From assembly GCA_037013495.1 (NCBI GenBank), contig CM072810.1, positions 76,616,449 to 76,680,448 of the forward strand: a stretch of DNA of 64,000 nucleotides. Direction: 5' to 3'. The notes beneath the pieces are model-generated. The model ran no database searches. It saw nothing but the letters and a program-made list of their open reading frames with translations, and had not been told where the DNA came from. This stretch comes from Hippophae tibetana (Eukaryota > Streptophyta > Magnoliopsida > Rosales > Elaeagnaceae). Shown here in pieces: positions 23,749 to 36,495 of the stretch (position 1 is its first letter; each line of letters begins with the position of its first letter). Position numbers and translations under genes: made by a program.

Positions 23749-26700
23749 GTTCAATTAATCTTTGTTCTTCATAAGTAAAAGAGTAGGAAAAAGAAAATGG
23801 GTTATACTCTTCACAGTATTAAAAAATGAAAATTTGAGAAATAAGAGTTCCAACTTTAAACGGCCATAACTTTTGACTCGTATACCGAAATTACTATTAT
23901 AATATATCAAGTTAGAGCTTGTAACGATTCCAATAATCTCAGCTATGTGGCAGAAGAACCTCATTTTTTGAACAAAAATTCTCCTTTTACATCACCTAAC
24001 GAGGTCTTAATGTTTTTGTTCCATATAGACCCTTTTGTTTTGGTTTGGCTTTTTTTCAATGCAACTATTACGAATATAGAGTTGCCGACAAAAAGTGTGT
24101 TTAAAAATATTCTAAATATTTGCAATATCTAATAATTATTCTCATGACAATACAAATATACTAATTACGCTTCACAATTGTTTTTTTGGAACATAAAATT
24201 GAAAGATTAATTTTCGAAGCCATTTATGTATAGCGATTTTCTTTTTTAGTGAATTGATAAATTTAATGTATTATTTTTATGGTTTTTTTCTTCACGGATT
24301 GATTAAGCACATTACACAACTAAATAGCCATACTAAGGTTGCATTAGGTTTAGGGTTTTGTTCGATATAATAGAAAACAATAGCCTTATGATGGAGGAAG
24401 ATTTGATAACTTTAGTGTAATTACTTTTTAGAAATATTGTTGCTTTTATTCCTGTGGTTCTTGAATGAATGCTCCAATTCCACATATCAAAAGGAGTGAT
24501 CATTTTTTTTGGCATTACAAGGTTGGGGTATTATGGACTTGTTGATGTTTATTTTCCTCTGTGTAATTCGTTTAGTATTTATTTTGAAACCATAATCTCT
24601 TCTTCTTGATCTTTATTTCTATGTTCAATCAATATTTGTTCTTCATAAATAAAAGAGTAGGAAAAAGAAGATGGGTTATACTCTTCACAGTATTAAAAAA
24701 AGAAAATTTGAGAAATAAGAGGTGCAACTTTAAACGGCCATAACTTTTGACTCGTATAAAGAAATTACTATTATAATATATCAAGTTAGAGCTCGTAACG
24801 ATTCCTATAATCTCAGCTATGTGGCAGAAGAACCTCATTTTGTGCACAAAAATTCTCCTTTTACATCACCTACCGAGGTCTTTATGTTTTTGTTCCATAT
24901 AGACCCTTTTGTTTTTCTTTGGATTTTTTTCAAGGCAACAATTGCGTATATTGACGTGCTGACGAAAAGTGTGTTTAAAAATATTCTAAATATTTTCAAT
25001 ATCTAATAATTATTCTCATGACAATACAAATATACTAATTACGCTTCACAATTGTTTTTTTGGAACATAAAATTGAAAGATTAATTTTCGAAGCCATTTA
25101 TGTATAGCGATTTTCTTTTTTAGTGAATTGATAAATTTAATATATTATTTTTATGGTTTTTTTCTTCACGGATTGATTAAGCACATTACACAACTAAATA
25201 GCCATATTAAGGTTGCATTAGGTTTAGGGTTTTGTTCGATATAATAGAAAAAAGTAGCCTTATGATGGAGGAAGATTTGATAACTTTAGTGAAAATACTT
25301 TTTAGAAATGTTCTTGCTTTTATTCCAGTGGTTCTTGATTGAATGCTCCAATTCGACATATCAAAAGGAGTGATCATCTTTTTTGGCATCACAAGTTTGG
25401 GGTATTATGGACTTGTTGATGTTGTTTTCCTCTCTGTAATTCGCTTCGTATATATTTTTGAAACCATAGTCTCTTCTTCTTGATCTTTATTTCTATGTTC
25501 AATCAATCTTTGTTCTTCATAAATAAAAGAGTAGGAAAAAGAAGATGGGTTATACTCTTCACAGTATTAAAAAAAGAAAATTTGAGAAATAAGAGGTGCA
25601 ACTTTAAACGGCCATAACTCTTGACTCGTATACCGAAATTACTATTATAATATATCAAGTTAGAGCTCGTAACGATTCCTATAATCTCAGCTATGTGGCA
25701 GAAGAACCTCATTTTGTGCACAAAAATTCTCCTTTTACATCACCTACCGAGGTCTTTATGTTTTTGTTCCATATAGACCCTTTTGTTTTTCTTTGGATTT
25801 TTTTCAAGGCAACAATTGCATATATTGACGTGCTGACGAAAAGTGTGTTTAAAAATATTCTAAATATTTTCAATATCTAATAATTATTCTCATGACAAAA
25901 CAAATATACTAATTACGCTTCACAATTGTTTTTTTGGAACATAAAATTGAAAGATTAATTTTCGAAGCCATTTATGTATAGCGATTTTCTTTTTTAGTGA
26001 ATTGATAAATTTAATATATTATTTTTATGGTTTTTTTCTTCACGGATTGATTAAGCACATTACACAACTAAATAGCCATATTAAGGTTGCATTAGGTTTA
26101 GGGTTTTGTTCCTTATAATAGAAAAAAGTAGCCTTATGATGGAGGAAGATTTGATAACTTTAGTGAAAATACTTTTTAGAAATGTTCTTGCTTTTATTCC
26201 AGTGGTTCTTGATTGAATGCTCCAATTCGACATATCAAAAGGAGTGATCATCTTTTTTGGCATCACAAGTTTGGGGTATTATGGACTTGTTGATGTTGTT
26301 TTCCTCTCTGTAATTCGCTTCGTATTTATTTTTGAAACCATAGTCTCTTCTTCTTGATCTTTATTTCTATGTTCAATTAATCTTTGTTCTTCATAAATAA
26401 AAGAGTAGGAAAAAGAAAATGGGTTATACTCTTCACAGTATTAAAAAAACAAAATTTGAGAAATAAGAGTTCCAACTTTAAACGGCCATAACTTTTGACT
26501 CGTATACCGAAATTACTATTATAATATATCAAGTTAGAGCTCGTAAGGATTCCTATAATCTCAGCTATGTGGCAGAAGAACCTCATTTTTTGAACAAAAA
26601 TTCTCCTTTTACATCACCTACCGAGGTCCTAATGTTTTTGTTCCATATAGACCCTTTTGTTTTGCTTTGGCTTTTTTTCAATGCAACTATTACGAATATA

Positions 26701-27036
26701 GAGTTGCCGACAAAAAGTGTGTTTAAAAATATTCTAAATATTTGCAATATCTAATAATTATTCTCATGACAATACAAATATACTAATTACGCTTCACAAT
26801 TGTTTTTTTGGAACATAAAATTGAAAGATTAATTTTCGAAGCCATTTATGTATAGCGATTTTCTTTTTTAGTGAATTGATAAATTTAATGTATTATTTTT
26901 ATGGTTTTTTTCTTCACGGATTGATTAAGCACATTACACAACTAAATAGCCATACTAAGGTTGCATTAGGTTTAGGGTTTTGTTCGATATAATAGAAAAC
27001 AATAGCCTTATGATGGAGGAAGATTTGATAACTTTA
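23749..27036 (+). repeat. Trimeric repeat, 2622-bp period, one full and one partial copy
   Basis: Markers recur 2622 bp apart: 'gttcaattaatc' at 23749 and 26371, 'tggctttttttcaatgc' with 'gagttgccgac' and 'aaatatttgcaatatc' near 24060-24126 and 26682-26748, and 'catactaaggttgc' with 'gttcgatataatag' at about 24330 and 26952. The second copy stops matching near 27037 ('gtgtaattac' against 'gtgaaaatac'). Similarity between the copies is lower than in the left-hand blocks, so this repeat is older or partly converted. Confidence 0.7.
24600..26347 (+). repeat. Tandem pair of near-identical single monomers
   Basis: Within the trimer block two successive monomers share 'cattttgtgcacaaaaattc', 'gaggtgcaactttaaacgg', 'gagctcgtaacg' and 'attgacgtgctgacg' exactly 874 bp apart, a combination seen nowhere else in the window. 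They also share the lost 'atttattttttgg' form, reading 'attgtttttttgg'. This is a recent one-monomer duplication. The ends given are approximate. Confidence 0.72.
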
Positions 27037-28124
27037 GTGAAAATACTTTTTAGAAATATTGTTGCTTTTATTCCTGTGGTTCTTGATTGAATGCTCCAAT
27101 TCGACATATCAAAAGGAGTGATCATCTTTTTTGGCATCACAAGTTTGGGGTATTATGGACTTGTTGATGTTGTTTTCCTCTCTGTAATTCGCTTCGTATT
27201 TATTTTTGAAACCATAGTCTCTTCTTCTTGATCTTTATTTCTATGTTCAATCAATCTTTGTTCTTCATAAATAAAAGAGTAGGAAAAAGAAGATGGGTTA
27301 TACTCTTCACAGTATTAAAAAAACAAAATTTGAGAAATAAGAGTTCCAACTTTAAACGGCCATAACTTTTGACTCGTATATCGAAATTACTAATATAATA
27401 TATCACGTTAGAGCTTTTAACGATTCCTATAATCTCAGCTATGTGGCAGAAGAACCTCATTTTTTGAATAAAAGTTCCCCTTTTACATCACCTACCGAGG
27501 TCTTTATGTTTTTGTTCCATATAGACCCTTTTGTTTTTCTTTGGATTTTTTTCAATGCAACAATTGCGAATATTGAGGTGCTGACGAAAAGTGTGTTTAA
27601 AAATATTCTAAATATTTTCAATATCTAATAAATATTCTCATGACAATACAAATATACTCATTACGCTTCACAATTGTTTTTTTGGAACATAAAATTGAAA
27701 GATTAATTTTCGAAACCATTTATGTATAGCGATTTTCTTTTTTAGTGAATTGTTATATTTAATGTATTATTTTTATGGTTTTTTTCTTCACGGATTGATT
27801 AAGCACATTACACAACTAAATAGCCATTTTAAGGTTGCATTAGGTTTAGGGTTTTGTTCCGTATAATAGAAAAAAGTATCCTTATGATGGAGGAAGATTA
27901 GATAACTTTAGAGAAAATACTTTTTAGAAATATTCTTGCTTTTATTCCTGTGGTTCTTGATTGAATGCTCCCATTCAACATATCAAAAGGAGTGATCATC
28001 TTTTTTGGCATCACAAGTTTGGGGTATTATGGACTTGTTGATGTTGTTTTCATCTGTGTATTTCGTTTCGTATTTATTTTTGAAACCATAGTCTCTTCTT
28101 CTTGATCTTTATTTCTATGTTCAA
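27037..28124 (+). repeat. Unclassified single monomers between blocks
   Basis: Sequence continues the 874-bp period (anchor at 27829) but is not clearly part of a multimer. It has 'cacgttagagcttttaacg', a marker of the next dimer block, together with 'attgtttttttgg', a marker of the previous block, so it looks transitional. Confidence 0.6.
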
Positions 28125-31100
28125 TCAATCTTTGTTCTTCATAAATAAAAGAGTTTCAAAAAGAAGAGGGGTTATACTCTTCACAATATTAAAAAAAGAA
28201 AATTTGAGAAATAAGAGTTCCAACTTTAAACGGCCATAACTTTTGACTCGTATACCGAAATTACTATTATAATATATCAAGTTAGAGCTTGTAACGATTC
28301 CTATAATCTCACCTATGTGGCAGAAGAACCTCATTTTTTGAACAAAAATTCTCCTTTTACATCACCTAACGAGGTCTTAATGTTTTTGTGGCATATACAC
28401 CCTTTTGTTTTGCTTTGGATTTTTTTCAATGCAACTATTACGAATATTGAGGTGCCGACCAAAAGTGTGTTTAAAAATATTCTAAATATTTTCAATATCT
28501 AATAAATATTCTCATGACAATACAAATATACTCATTACACTTCACAATTTATTTTTTGGAACATAAAATTGAAAGATTAATTTTCGAAGCCATTTATGTA
28601 TAGCGATTTTCTTTTTTAGTGAATTGTTAAATTTAATGTATTATTTTTATGCTTTTTTTCTTCACGGATGGATTATGCACATTACACAACTAAATAGCCA
28701 TATTAAGGTTGCATTAGGTTTAGGGTTTTGTTCCGTATAATAGAAAACAGTAGCCTTATGATGGAGGAAGATTTGATAACTTTAGTGAAATTACTCTTTA
28801 GAAATATTGTGGCTTTTATTCCTGTGGTTCTTGATTGAATGCTCCAATTCGACATATCAAAAGGAGTGATCATCTTTTGTGGCATTACAAGGTTGGGGTA
28901 TTATGGACTTGTTGATGTTGTTTTCCTCTGTGTATTTCGTTTAGTATTTATTTTTGAAACCATAGTCTCTTCTTCTTGATCTTTATTTCTATGTTCAATC
29001 AATCTTTGTTCTTCATAAATAAAAGAGTAGGAAAAAGAAGATGTGTTATACTCTTCACAGTATTCAAAAAAGAAAATTTTAGAAATAAGAGTTCCAACTT
29101 TAAACGGCCATAACTTTTGACTCGTATATCGAAATTACTAATATAATATATCACGTTAGAGCTTTTAACGATTCCTATGATCTCAGCTATGTGGCAGAAG
29201 AACCTCATTTTTTGAACAAAAATTCCCCTTTTACATCACCTACCGGGGTCTTAATGTTTTTGTTCCATATAGACCATTTTGTTTTGCTTTGGATTTTTTT
29301 CAATGCAACTATTACGAATATTGAGGTGCCGAAGAAAAGTGTTTTTAAAAATATTCTAAATATTTTCAATATCTAATAATTATTCTCATGATAATACAAA
29401 TATACTCATTACGCTTCACAATTTATTTTTTGGAACATAAAATTGAAAGATTAATTTTCGAAGCCATTTATGTATAGCTATTTTCTTTTTTAGTGAATTG
29501 TTAAATTTAATGTATTATTTTTATACTTTTTTTCTTCACGGATGGATTATGCACATTACACAACTAAATAGCCATATTAAGGTTGCATTACGTTTAGGGT
29601 ATTGTTCCGTATAATAGAAAACAATAGCATTATGATGGAGGAAGATTTGATAACTTTAGTGAAAATACTTTTTAGAAATATTCTTGCTTTTCTTTCTGGG
29701 GTTCTTGATTGAATGCTCCAATTCGACATATCAAAAGGAGTGATCATCTTTTTTGGCATTAGAAGGTTGGGGTATTATGGACTTGTTGATGTTGTTTTCC
29801 TCTGTGTATTTCGTTTAGTATTTATTTTTGAAACCATAGTCTCTTCTTCTTGATCTTTATTTCTATGTTCAATCAATCTTTGTTCTTCATAAATAAAAGA
29901 GTTCGAAAAAGAAGATGGGTTATACTCTTCACAATATTAAAAAAAGAAAATTTGAGAAATAAGAGTTCCAACTTTAAACGGCCATAACTTTTGACTCGTA
30001 TACCGAAATTACTATTATAAGATATCAAGTTAGAGCTTGTAACGATTCCTATAATCTCACCTATGTGGCAGAAGAACCTCATTTTTTGAACAAAAATTCT
30101 CCTTTTACATCACCTAACGAGGTCTTAATGTTTTTGTGGCATATACACCCTTTTGTTTTGCTTTGGATTTTTTTCAATGCAACTATTACGAATATTGAGT
30201 TGCCGACCAAAAGTGTGTTTAAAAATATTCTAAATATTTTCAATATCTAATAATTATTCTCATGACAATACAAATATACTCATTACGCTTCACAATTTAT
30301 TTTTTGGAACATAAAATTGAAAGATTAATTTTCGAAGCCATTTATGTATAGCGATTTTCTTTTTTAGTGAATTGTTAAATTTAATGTATTATTTTTATGC
30401 TTTTTTTCTTCACGGATGGATTATGCACATTACACAACTAAATAGCCATATTAAGGTTGCATTAGGTTTAGGGTTTTGTTCCGTATAATAGAAAACAGTA
30501 GCCTTATGATGGAGGAAGATTTGATAACTTTAGTGAAATTACTCTTTAGAAATATTGTGGCTTTTATTCCTGTGGTTCTTGATTGAATGCTCCAATTCGA
30601 CATATCAAGAGGAGTGATCATCTTTTGTGGCATTACAAGGTTGGGGTATTATGGACTTGTTTATGTTGTTTTCCTCTGTGTATTTCGTTTAGTATTTATT
30701 TTTGTAACCATAGTCTCTTCTTCTTGATCTTTATTTCTTTGTTCAATCAATCTTTGTTCTTCATAAATAAAAGAGTAGGAAAAAGAAGATGTGTTATACT
30801 CTTCACAGTATTCAAAAAAGAAAATTTTAGAAATAAGAGTTCCAACTTTAAACGGCCATAACTTTTGACTCGTATATCGAAATTACTAATATAATATATC
30901 ACGTTAGAGCTTTTAACGATTCCTATGATCTCAGCTATGTGGCAGAAGAACCTCATTTTTTGAACAAAAATTCCCCTTTTACATCACCTACCGAGGTCTT
31001 AATGTTTTTGTTCCGTATAGACCATTTTGTTTTGCTTTGGATTTTTTTCAATGCAACTATTACGAATATTGAGGTGCCGAAGAAAAGTGTTTTTAAAAAT

Positions 31101-34100
31101 ATTCTAAATATTTTCAATATCTAATAATTATTCTCATGATAATACAAATATACTCATTACGCTTCACAATTTATTTTTTGGAACATAAAATTGAAAGATT
31201 AATTTTCGAAGCCATTTATGTATAGCTATTTTCTTTTTTAGTGAATTGTTAAATTTAATGTATTATTTTTATACTTTTTTTCTTCACGGATGGATTATGC
31301 ACATTACACAACTAAATAGCCATATTAAGGTTGCATTACGTTTAGGGTATTGTTCCGTATAATAGAAAACAATAGCATTATGATGGAGGAAGATTTGATA
31401 ACTTTAGTGAAAATACTTTTTAGAAATATTCTTGCTTTTCTTTCTGGGGTTCTTGATTGAATGCTCCAATTCGACATATCAAAAGGAGTGATCATCTTTT
31501 TTGGCATTAGAAGGTTGGGGTATTATGGACTTGTTGATGTTGTTTTCCTCTGTGTATTTCGTTTAGTATTTATTTTTGAAACCATAGTCTCTTCTTCTTG
31601 ATCTTTATTTCTATGTTCAATCAATCTTTGTTCTTCATAAATAAAAGAGTTCGAAAAAGAAGATGGGTTATACTCTTCACAATATTAAAAAAAGAAAATT
31701 TGAGAAATAAGAGTTCCAACTTTAAACGGCCATAACTTTTGACTCGTATACCGAAATTACTATTATAAGATATCAAGTTAGAGCTTGTAACGATTCCTAT
31801 AATCTCACCTATGTGGCAGAAGAACCTCATTTTTTGAACAAAAATTCTCCTTTTACATCACCTAACGAGGTCTTAATGTTTTTGTGGCATATACACCCTT
31901 TTGTTTTGCTTTGGATTTTTTTCAATGCAACTATTACGAATATTGAGTTGCCGACCAAAAGTGTGTTTAAAAATATTCTAAATATTTTCAATATCTAATA
32001 ATTATTCTCATGACAATACAAATATACTCATTACGCTTCACAATTTATTTTTTGGAACATAAAATTGAAAGATTAATTTTCGAAGCCATTTATGTATAGC
32101 GATTTTCTTTTTTAGTGAATTGTTAAATTTAATGTATTATTTTTATGCTTTTTTTCTTCACGGATGGATTATGCACATTACACAACTAAATAGCCATATT
32201 AAGGTTGCATTAGGTTTAGGGTTTTGTTCCGTATAATAGAAAACAGTAGCCTTATGATGGAGGAAGATTTGATAACTTTAGTGAAATTACTCTTTAGAAA
32301 TATTGTGGCTTTTATTCCTGTGGTTCTTGATTGAATGCTCCAATTCGACATATCAAAAGGAGTGATCATCTTTTGTGGCATTACAAGGTTGGGGTATTAT
32401 GGACTTGTTTATGTTGTTTTCCTCTGTGTATTTCGTTTAGTATTTATTTTTGTAACCATAGTCTCTTCTTCTTGATCTTTATTTCTTTGTTCAATCAATC
32501 TTTGTTCTTCATAAATAAAAGAGTAGGAAAAAGAAGATGTGTTATACTCTTCACAGTATTCAAAAAAGAAAATTTTAGAAATAAGAGTTCCAACTTTAAA
32601 CGGCCATAACTTTTGACTCGTATATCGAAATTACTAATATAATATATCACGTTAGAGCTTTTAATGATTCCTATAATCTCAGCTATGTGGCAGAAGAACC
32701 TCATTTTTTGAACAAAAATTCCCCTTTTACATCACCTACCGAGGTCTTAATGTTTTTGTTCCATATAGACCATTTTGTTTTGCTTTGGATTTTTTTCAAT
32801 GCAACTATTACGAATATTGAGGTGCCGAAGAAAAGTGTTTTTAAAAATATTCTAAATATTTTCAATATCTAATAATTATTCTCATGATAATACAAATATA
32901 CTCATTACGCTTCACAATTTATTTTTTGGAACATAAAATTGAAAGATTAATTTTCGAAGCCATTTATGTATAGCTATTTTCTTTTTTAGTGAATTGTTAA
33001 ATTTAATGTATTATTTTTATACTTTTTTTCTTCACGGATGGATTATGCACATTACACAACTAAATAGCCATATTAAGGTTGCATTATGTTTAGGGTATTG
33101 TTCCGTATAATAGAAAACAATAGCATTATGATGGAGGAAGATTTGATAACTTTAGTGAAAATACTTTTTAGAAATATTCTTGCTTTTCTTTCTGGGGTTC
33201 TTGATTGAATGCTCCAATTCGACATATCAAAAGGAGTGATCATCTTTTGTGGCATTACAAGGTTGGGGTATTATGGACTTGTTTATGTTGTTTTCCTCTG
33301 TGTATTTCGTTTAGTATTTATTTTTGTAACCATAGTCTCTTCTTCTTGATCTTTATTTCTTTGTTCAATCAATCTTTGTTCTTCATAAATAAAAGAGTAG
33401 GAAAAAGAAGATGTGTTATACTCTTCACAGTATTCAAAAAAGAAAATTTTAGAAATAAGAGTTCCAACTTTAAACGGCCATAACTTTTGACTCGTATATC
33501 GAAATTACTAATATAATATATCACGTTAGAGCTTTTAATGATTCCTATAATCTCAGCTATGTGGCAGAAGAACCTCATTTTTTGAACAAAAATTCCCCTT
33601 TTACATCACCTACCGAGGTCTTAATGTTTTTGTTCCATATAGACCATTTTGTTTTGCTTTGGATTTTTTTCAATGCAACTATTACGAATATTGAGGTGCC
33701 GAAGAAAAGTGTTTTTAAAAATATTCTAAATATTTTCAATATCTAATAATTATTCTCATGATAATACAAATATACTCATTACGCTTCACAATTTATTTTT
33801 TGGAACATAAAATTGAAAGATTAATTTTCGAAGCCATTTATGTATAGCTATTTTCTTTTTTAGTGAATTGTTAAATTTAATGTATTATTTTTATACTTTT
33901 TTTCTTCACGGATGGATTATGCACATTACACAACTAAATAGCCATATTAAGGTTGCATTATGTTTAGGGTATTGTTCCGTATAATAGAAAACAATAGCAT
34001 TATGATGGAGGAAGATTTGATAACTTTAGTGAAAATACTTTTTAGAAATATTCTTGCTTTTCTTTTTGGGGTTCTTGATTGAATGCTCCAATTCGACATA

Positions 34101-34242
34101 TCAAAAGGAGTGATCATCTTTTTTGGCATTAGAAGGTTGGGGTATTATGGACTTGTTGATGTTGTTTTCCTCTGTGTATTTCGTTTAGTATTTATTTTTG
34201 AAACCATAGTCTCTTCTTCTTGATCTTTATTTCTATGTTCAA
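28125..34242 (+). repeat. Dimeric higher-order repeat, 1748-bp unit, with extra hybrid monomers
   Basis: Two monomer types alternate. One has 'cttttaacgattcctat' with 'aaaattttagaaataag'; the other has 'ctcacctatgtggc' with 'ttgtggcatatacaccc'. Copies repeat at 1748 bp; 29577-31324 and 31325-33072 differ at only a few sites that I noticed (for example near 29247, 30609, 31014). At 33073 a monomer begins as the second type and ends as the first, giving two copies of the first type in a row (near 32495 and 33369). The first copy, near 28125, is less similar. Confidence 0.83.
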
Positions 34243-35707
34243 TCAATCTTTGTTCTTCATAAATAAAAGAGTTCGAAAAAGAAGATGGGTTATACTCTTC
34301 ACAATATTAAAAAAAGAAAATTTGAGAAATAAGAGTTCCAACTTTAAACGGCCATAACTTTTGACTCGTATATCGAAATTACTAATATAATATATCACGT
34401 TAGAGCTTTTAACGATTCCTATAATCTCAGCTATGTGGCAGAAGAACCTCATTTTTTGAACAAAAATTACCCTTTTACATCACCTACCGAGGTCTTAATG
34501 TTTTTGTTCCATATAGACCATTTTGTTTTGCTTTGGATTTTTTTCAATGCAACTATTACGAATATTGAGGTGCCGAAGAAAAGTGTGTTTAAAAATATTC
34601 TAAATATTTTCAATATCTAATAATTATTCTCATGACAATACAAATATACTCATTACGCTTCACAATTTATTTTTTGGAACATAAAATTGAAATATTAATT
34701 TTCGAAGCCATTTATGTATAGAGATTTTATTTTTTAGGGAATTGTAAAATTAAATGTATTATTTTTATGATTTTTTTCTTCACGGATGGATTATGCACAT
34801 TACACAACTAAATTTCCATATTAAGGTTGTATTACGTTTAGGGTTTTGTTCCGTATAATAGAAAACAGTAGCCTTATGATGGAGGTAGATTTGATACCTT
34901 TAGTGAAATTACTTTTTAGAAATATTGTTGCTTTTCTTTCTGGGGTTCTTGATTGAATGCTCCAATTCGACTTATCAAAAGGAGTGATCATCTTTTTTGG
35001 CATCACAAGGTTGGGGTATTATGGACTTGTTGATGTTGTTTTCGTCTGTGTATTTCGTTTCGTATTTATTTTTGAAACCATAGTCTCTTCTTCTTGATCT
35101 TTATTTCTATGTTCAATCAATCTTTGTTCTTCATAAATAAAAGAGTAGGAAAAAGAAGATGTGTTATACTCTTCACAGTATTCAAAAAAGAAAATTTGAG
35201 AAATAAGAGTTCCAACTTTAAACGGCCATAACTTTTGACTCGTATATCCAAATTACTAATATAATATATCACGTTAGAGCTTTTAACAATTCCTATAATC
35301 TCAGCAATGTGGCAGAAGAACCTCATTTTTTGAACAAAAATTCCCCTTTTACATCACCTACCGAGGTCTTAATGTTTGTGTTCCATATAGACCATTTTGT
35401 TTTGCTTTGGATTTTTTTCAATGCAACTATTACGAATATTGAGGTGCCGAAGAAAAGTGTGTTTAAAAATATTCTAAATATTTTCAATATCTAATAACTA
35501 TTCTCATGACAATACAAATATACTCATTACGCTCCACAATTTATTTTTTGGAACATAAAATTGAAAGATTAATTTTCGAAGCCATTTATGTATAGCGATT
35601 TTCTTTTTTAGTGAATTGTTAAATTTAATGTATTATTTTTCATTATTATTTTTATGCTTTTTTTCTTCACGGATGGATTATGCACATTACACAACTAAAT
35701 AGCCATA
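34243..35707 (+). repeat. Mixed monomers after the dimer block
   Basis: The part starting near 34243 joins 'gagttcgaaaaagaag' of one dimer type to 'cacgttagagctttt' of the other. The monomer from 34821 has private changes ('aaatttccatatt', 'gatacctttagtg'). It is 887 bp long rather than 874 because of a 13-bp insertion at 35641. Confidence 0.7.
35641..35653 (+). repeat. Isolated 13-bp insertion typical of the right-hand class
   Basis: Other monomers in this part read 'atgtattatttttatgc'. Here 'cattattattttt' is added after 'tattattttt', a near duplication of the neighbouring ATTATTTTT. The same insertion next appears at 46919 and then in every following monomer. Confidence 0.92.
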
Positions 35708-36495
35708 TTAAAGTTGTATTATGTTTAGGGTTTTGTTCCGTATAATAGAAAATAGTAGCCTTATGATGGAGGAAGATTTGATAACTTTATGAAATTACTT
35801 TTTAGAACAAGGTTGGGGTAATATGGACTTGTTGATGTTGTTTTCGTCTGTTTATTTCGTTTCGTATTTATTTTTGAAACCATAGTCTCTTCTTCTTGAT
35901 CTTTATTTCTATGTCAATCAATCTTTATTCTTCATAAATAAAAGAGTAGGAATAAGAAGATGGGTTATAATCTTCACAATATTAAAAAAAGAAAATTTGA
36001 GAAATAAGAGTTCCACCTTTTAACGGCTATAACCTTTGACTCGTATACCGAAATTACTATTATAATATATCAAGTTAGTGCTTGTAATGATTCCTATAAT
36101 CTCAGCTATGTGGCAGAAGAACCTTATTTTTTGAACAAAAATTCTCCTTTTACATCACCTACCGAGGTCTTAATGTTTTTGTTCCATATAGACCCTTTTG
36201 TTTTGCTTCGGATTTTTTTCAATGCAACTATAACGAATATAGAGGTGCCGACAAAAAGTGTGTTTTAAAATATTCTAAATATTTTCAATATCTAATAATT
36301 ATTCTCATGACAATACAAATATACTCATTACGCTTCACAATTTATTTTTTGGAACATAAAATTGAAGGATTAATTTTCGAAGCCATTTATGTATAGCGAT
36401 TTTCTTTTTTAGTGAATTGTTAAATTTAATGTATTATTTTTATACTTTTTTTCTTCACGGATGGATTATGCACATTACACAACTAAATAGCCATA
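35708..36495 (+). repeat. Shortened G-type monomer with 84-bp deletion
   Basis: This monomer is 788 bp. Compared with its closest relatives starting at 39991 and 46101, the 84 bases between 'tttttaga' and 'acaaggttgggg' are missing; the junction is at about 35806. The trinucleotide 'aga' stands at both deletion ends in the full-length relatives, so a short-microhomology deletion is likely. Shared G markers are 'aactttatgaaattac', 'ggggtaatatgg', 'gaataagaagatggg', 'gtataatcttcac'-like sequence and 'accttattttttgaac'. Confidence 0.88.

Noticed and set aside
30583-30861. 92-codon plus-strand frame repeated in the 1748-bp dimer
   Set aside because: Its repetition at 1748 bp follows the higher-order repeat, and it depends on private base changes of one monomer type. 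No domain is recognisable.
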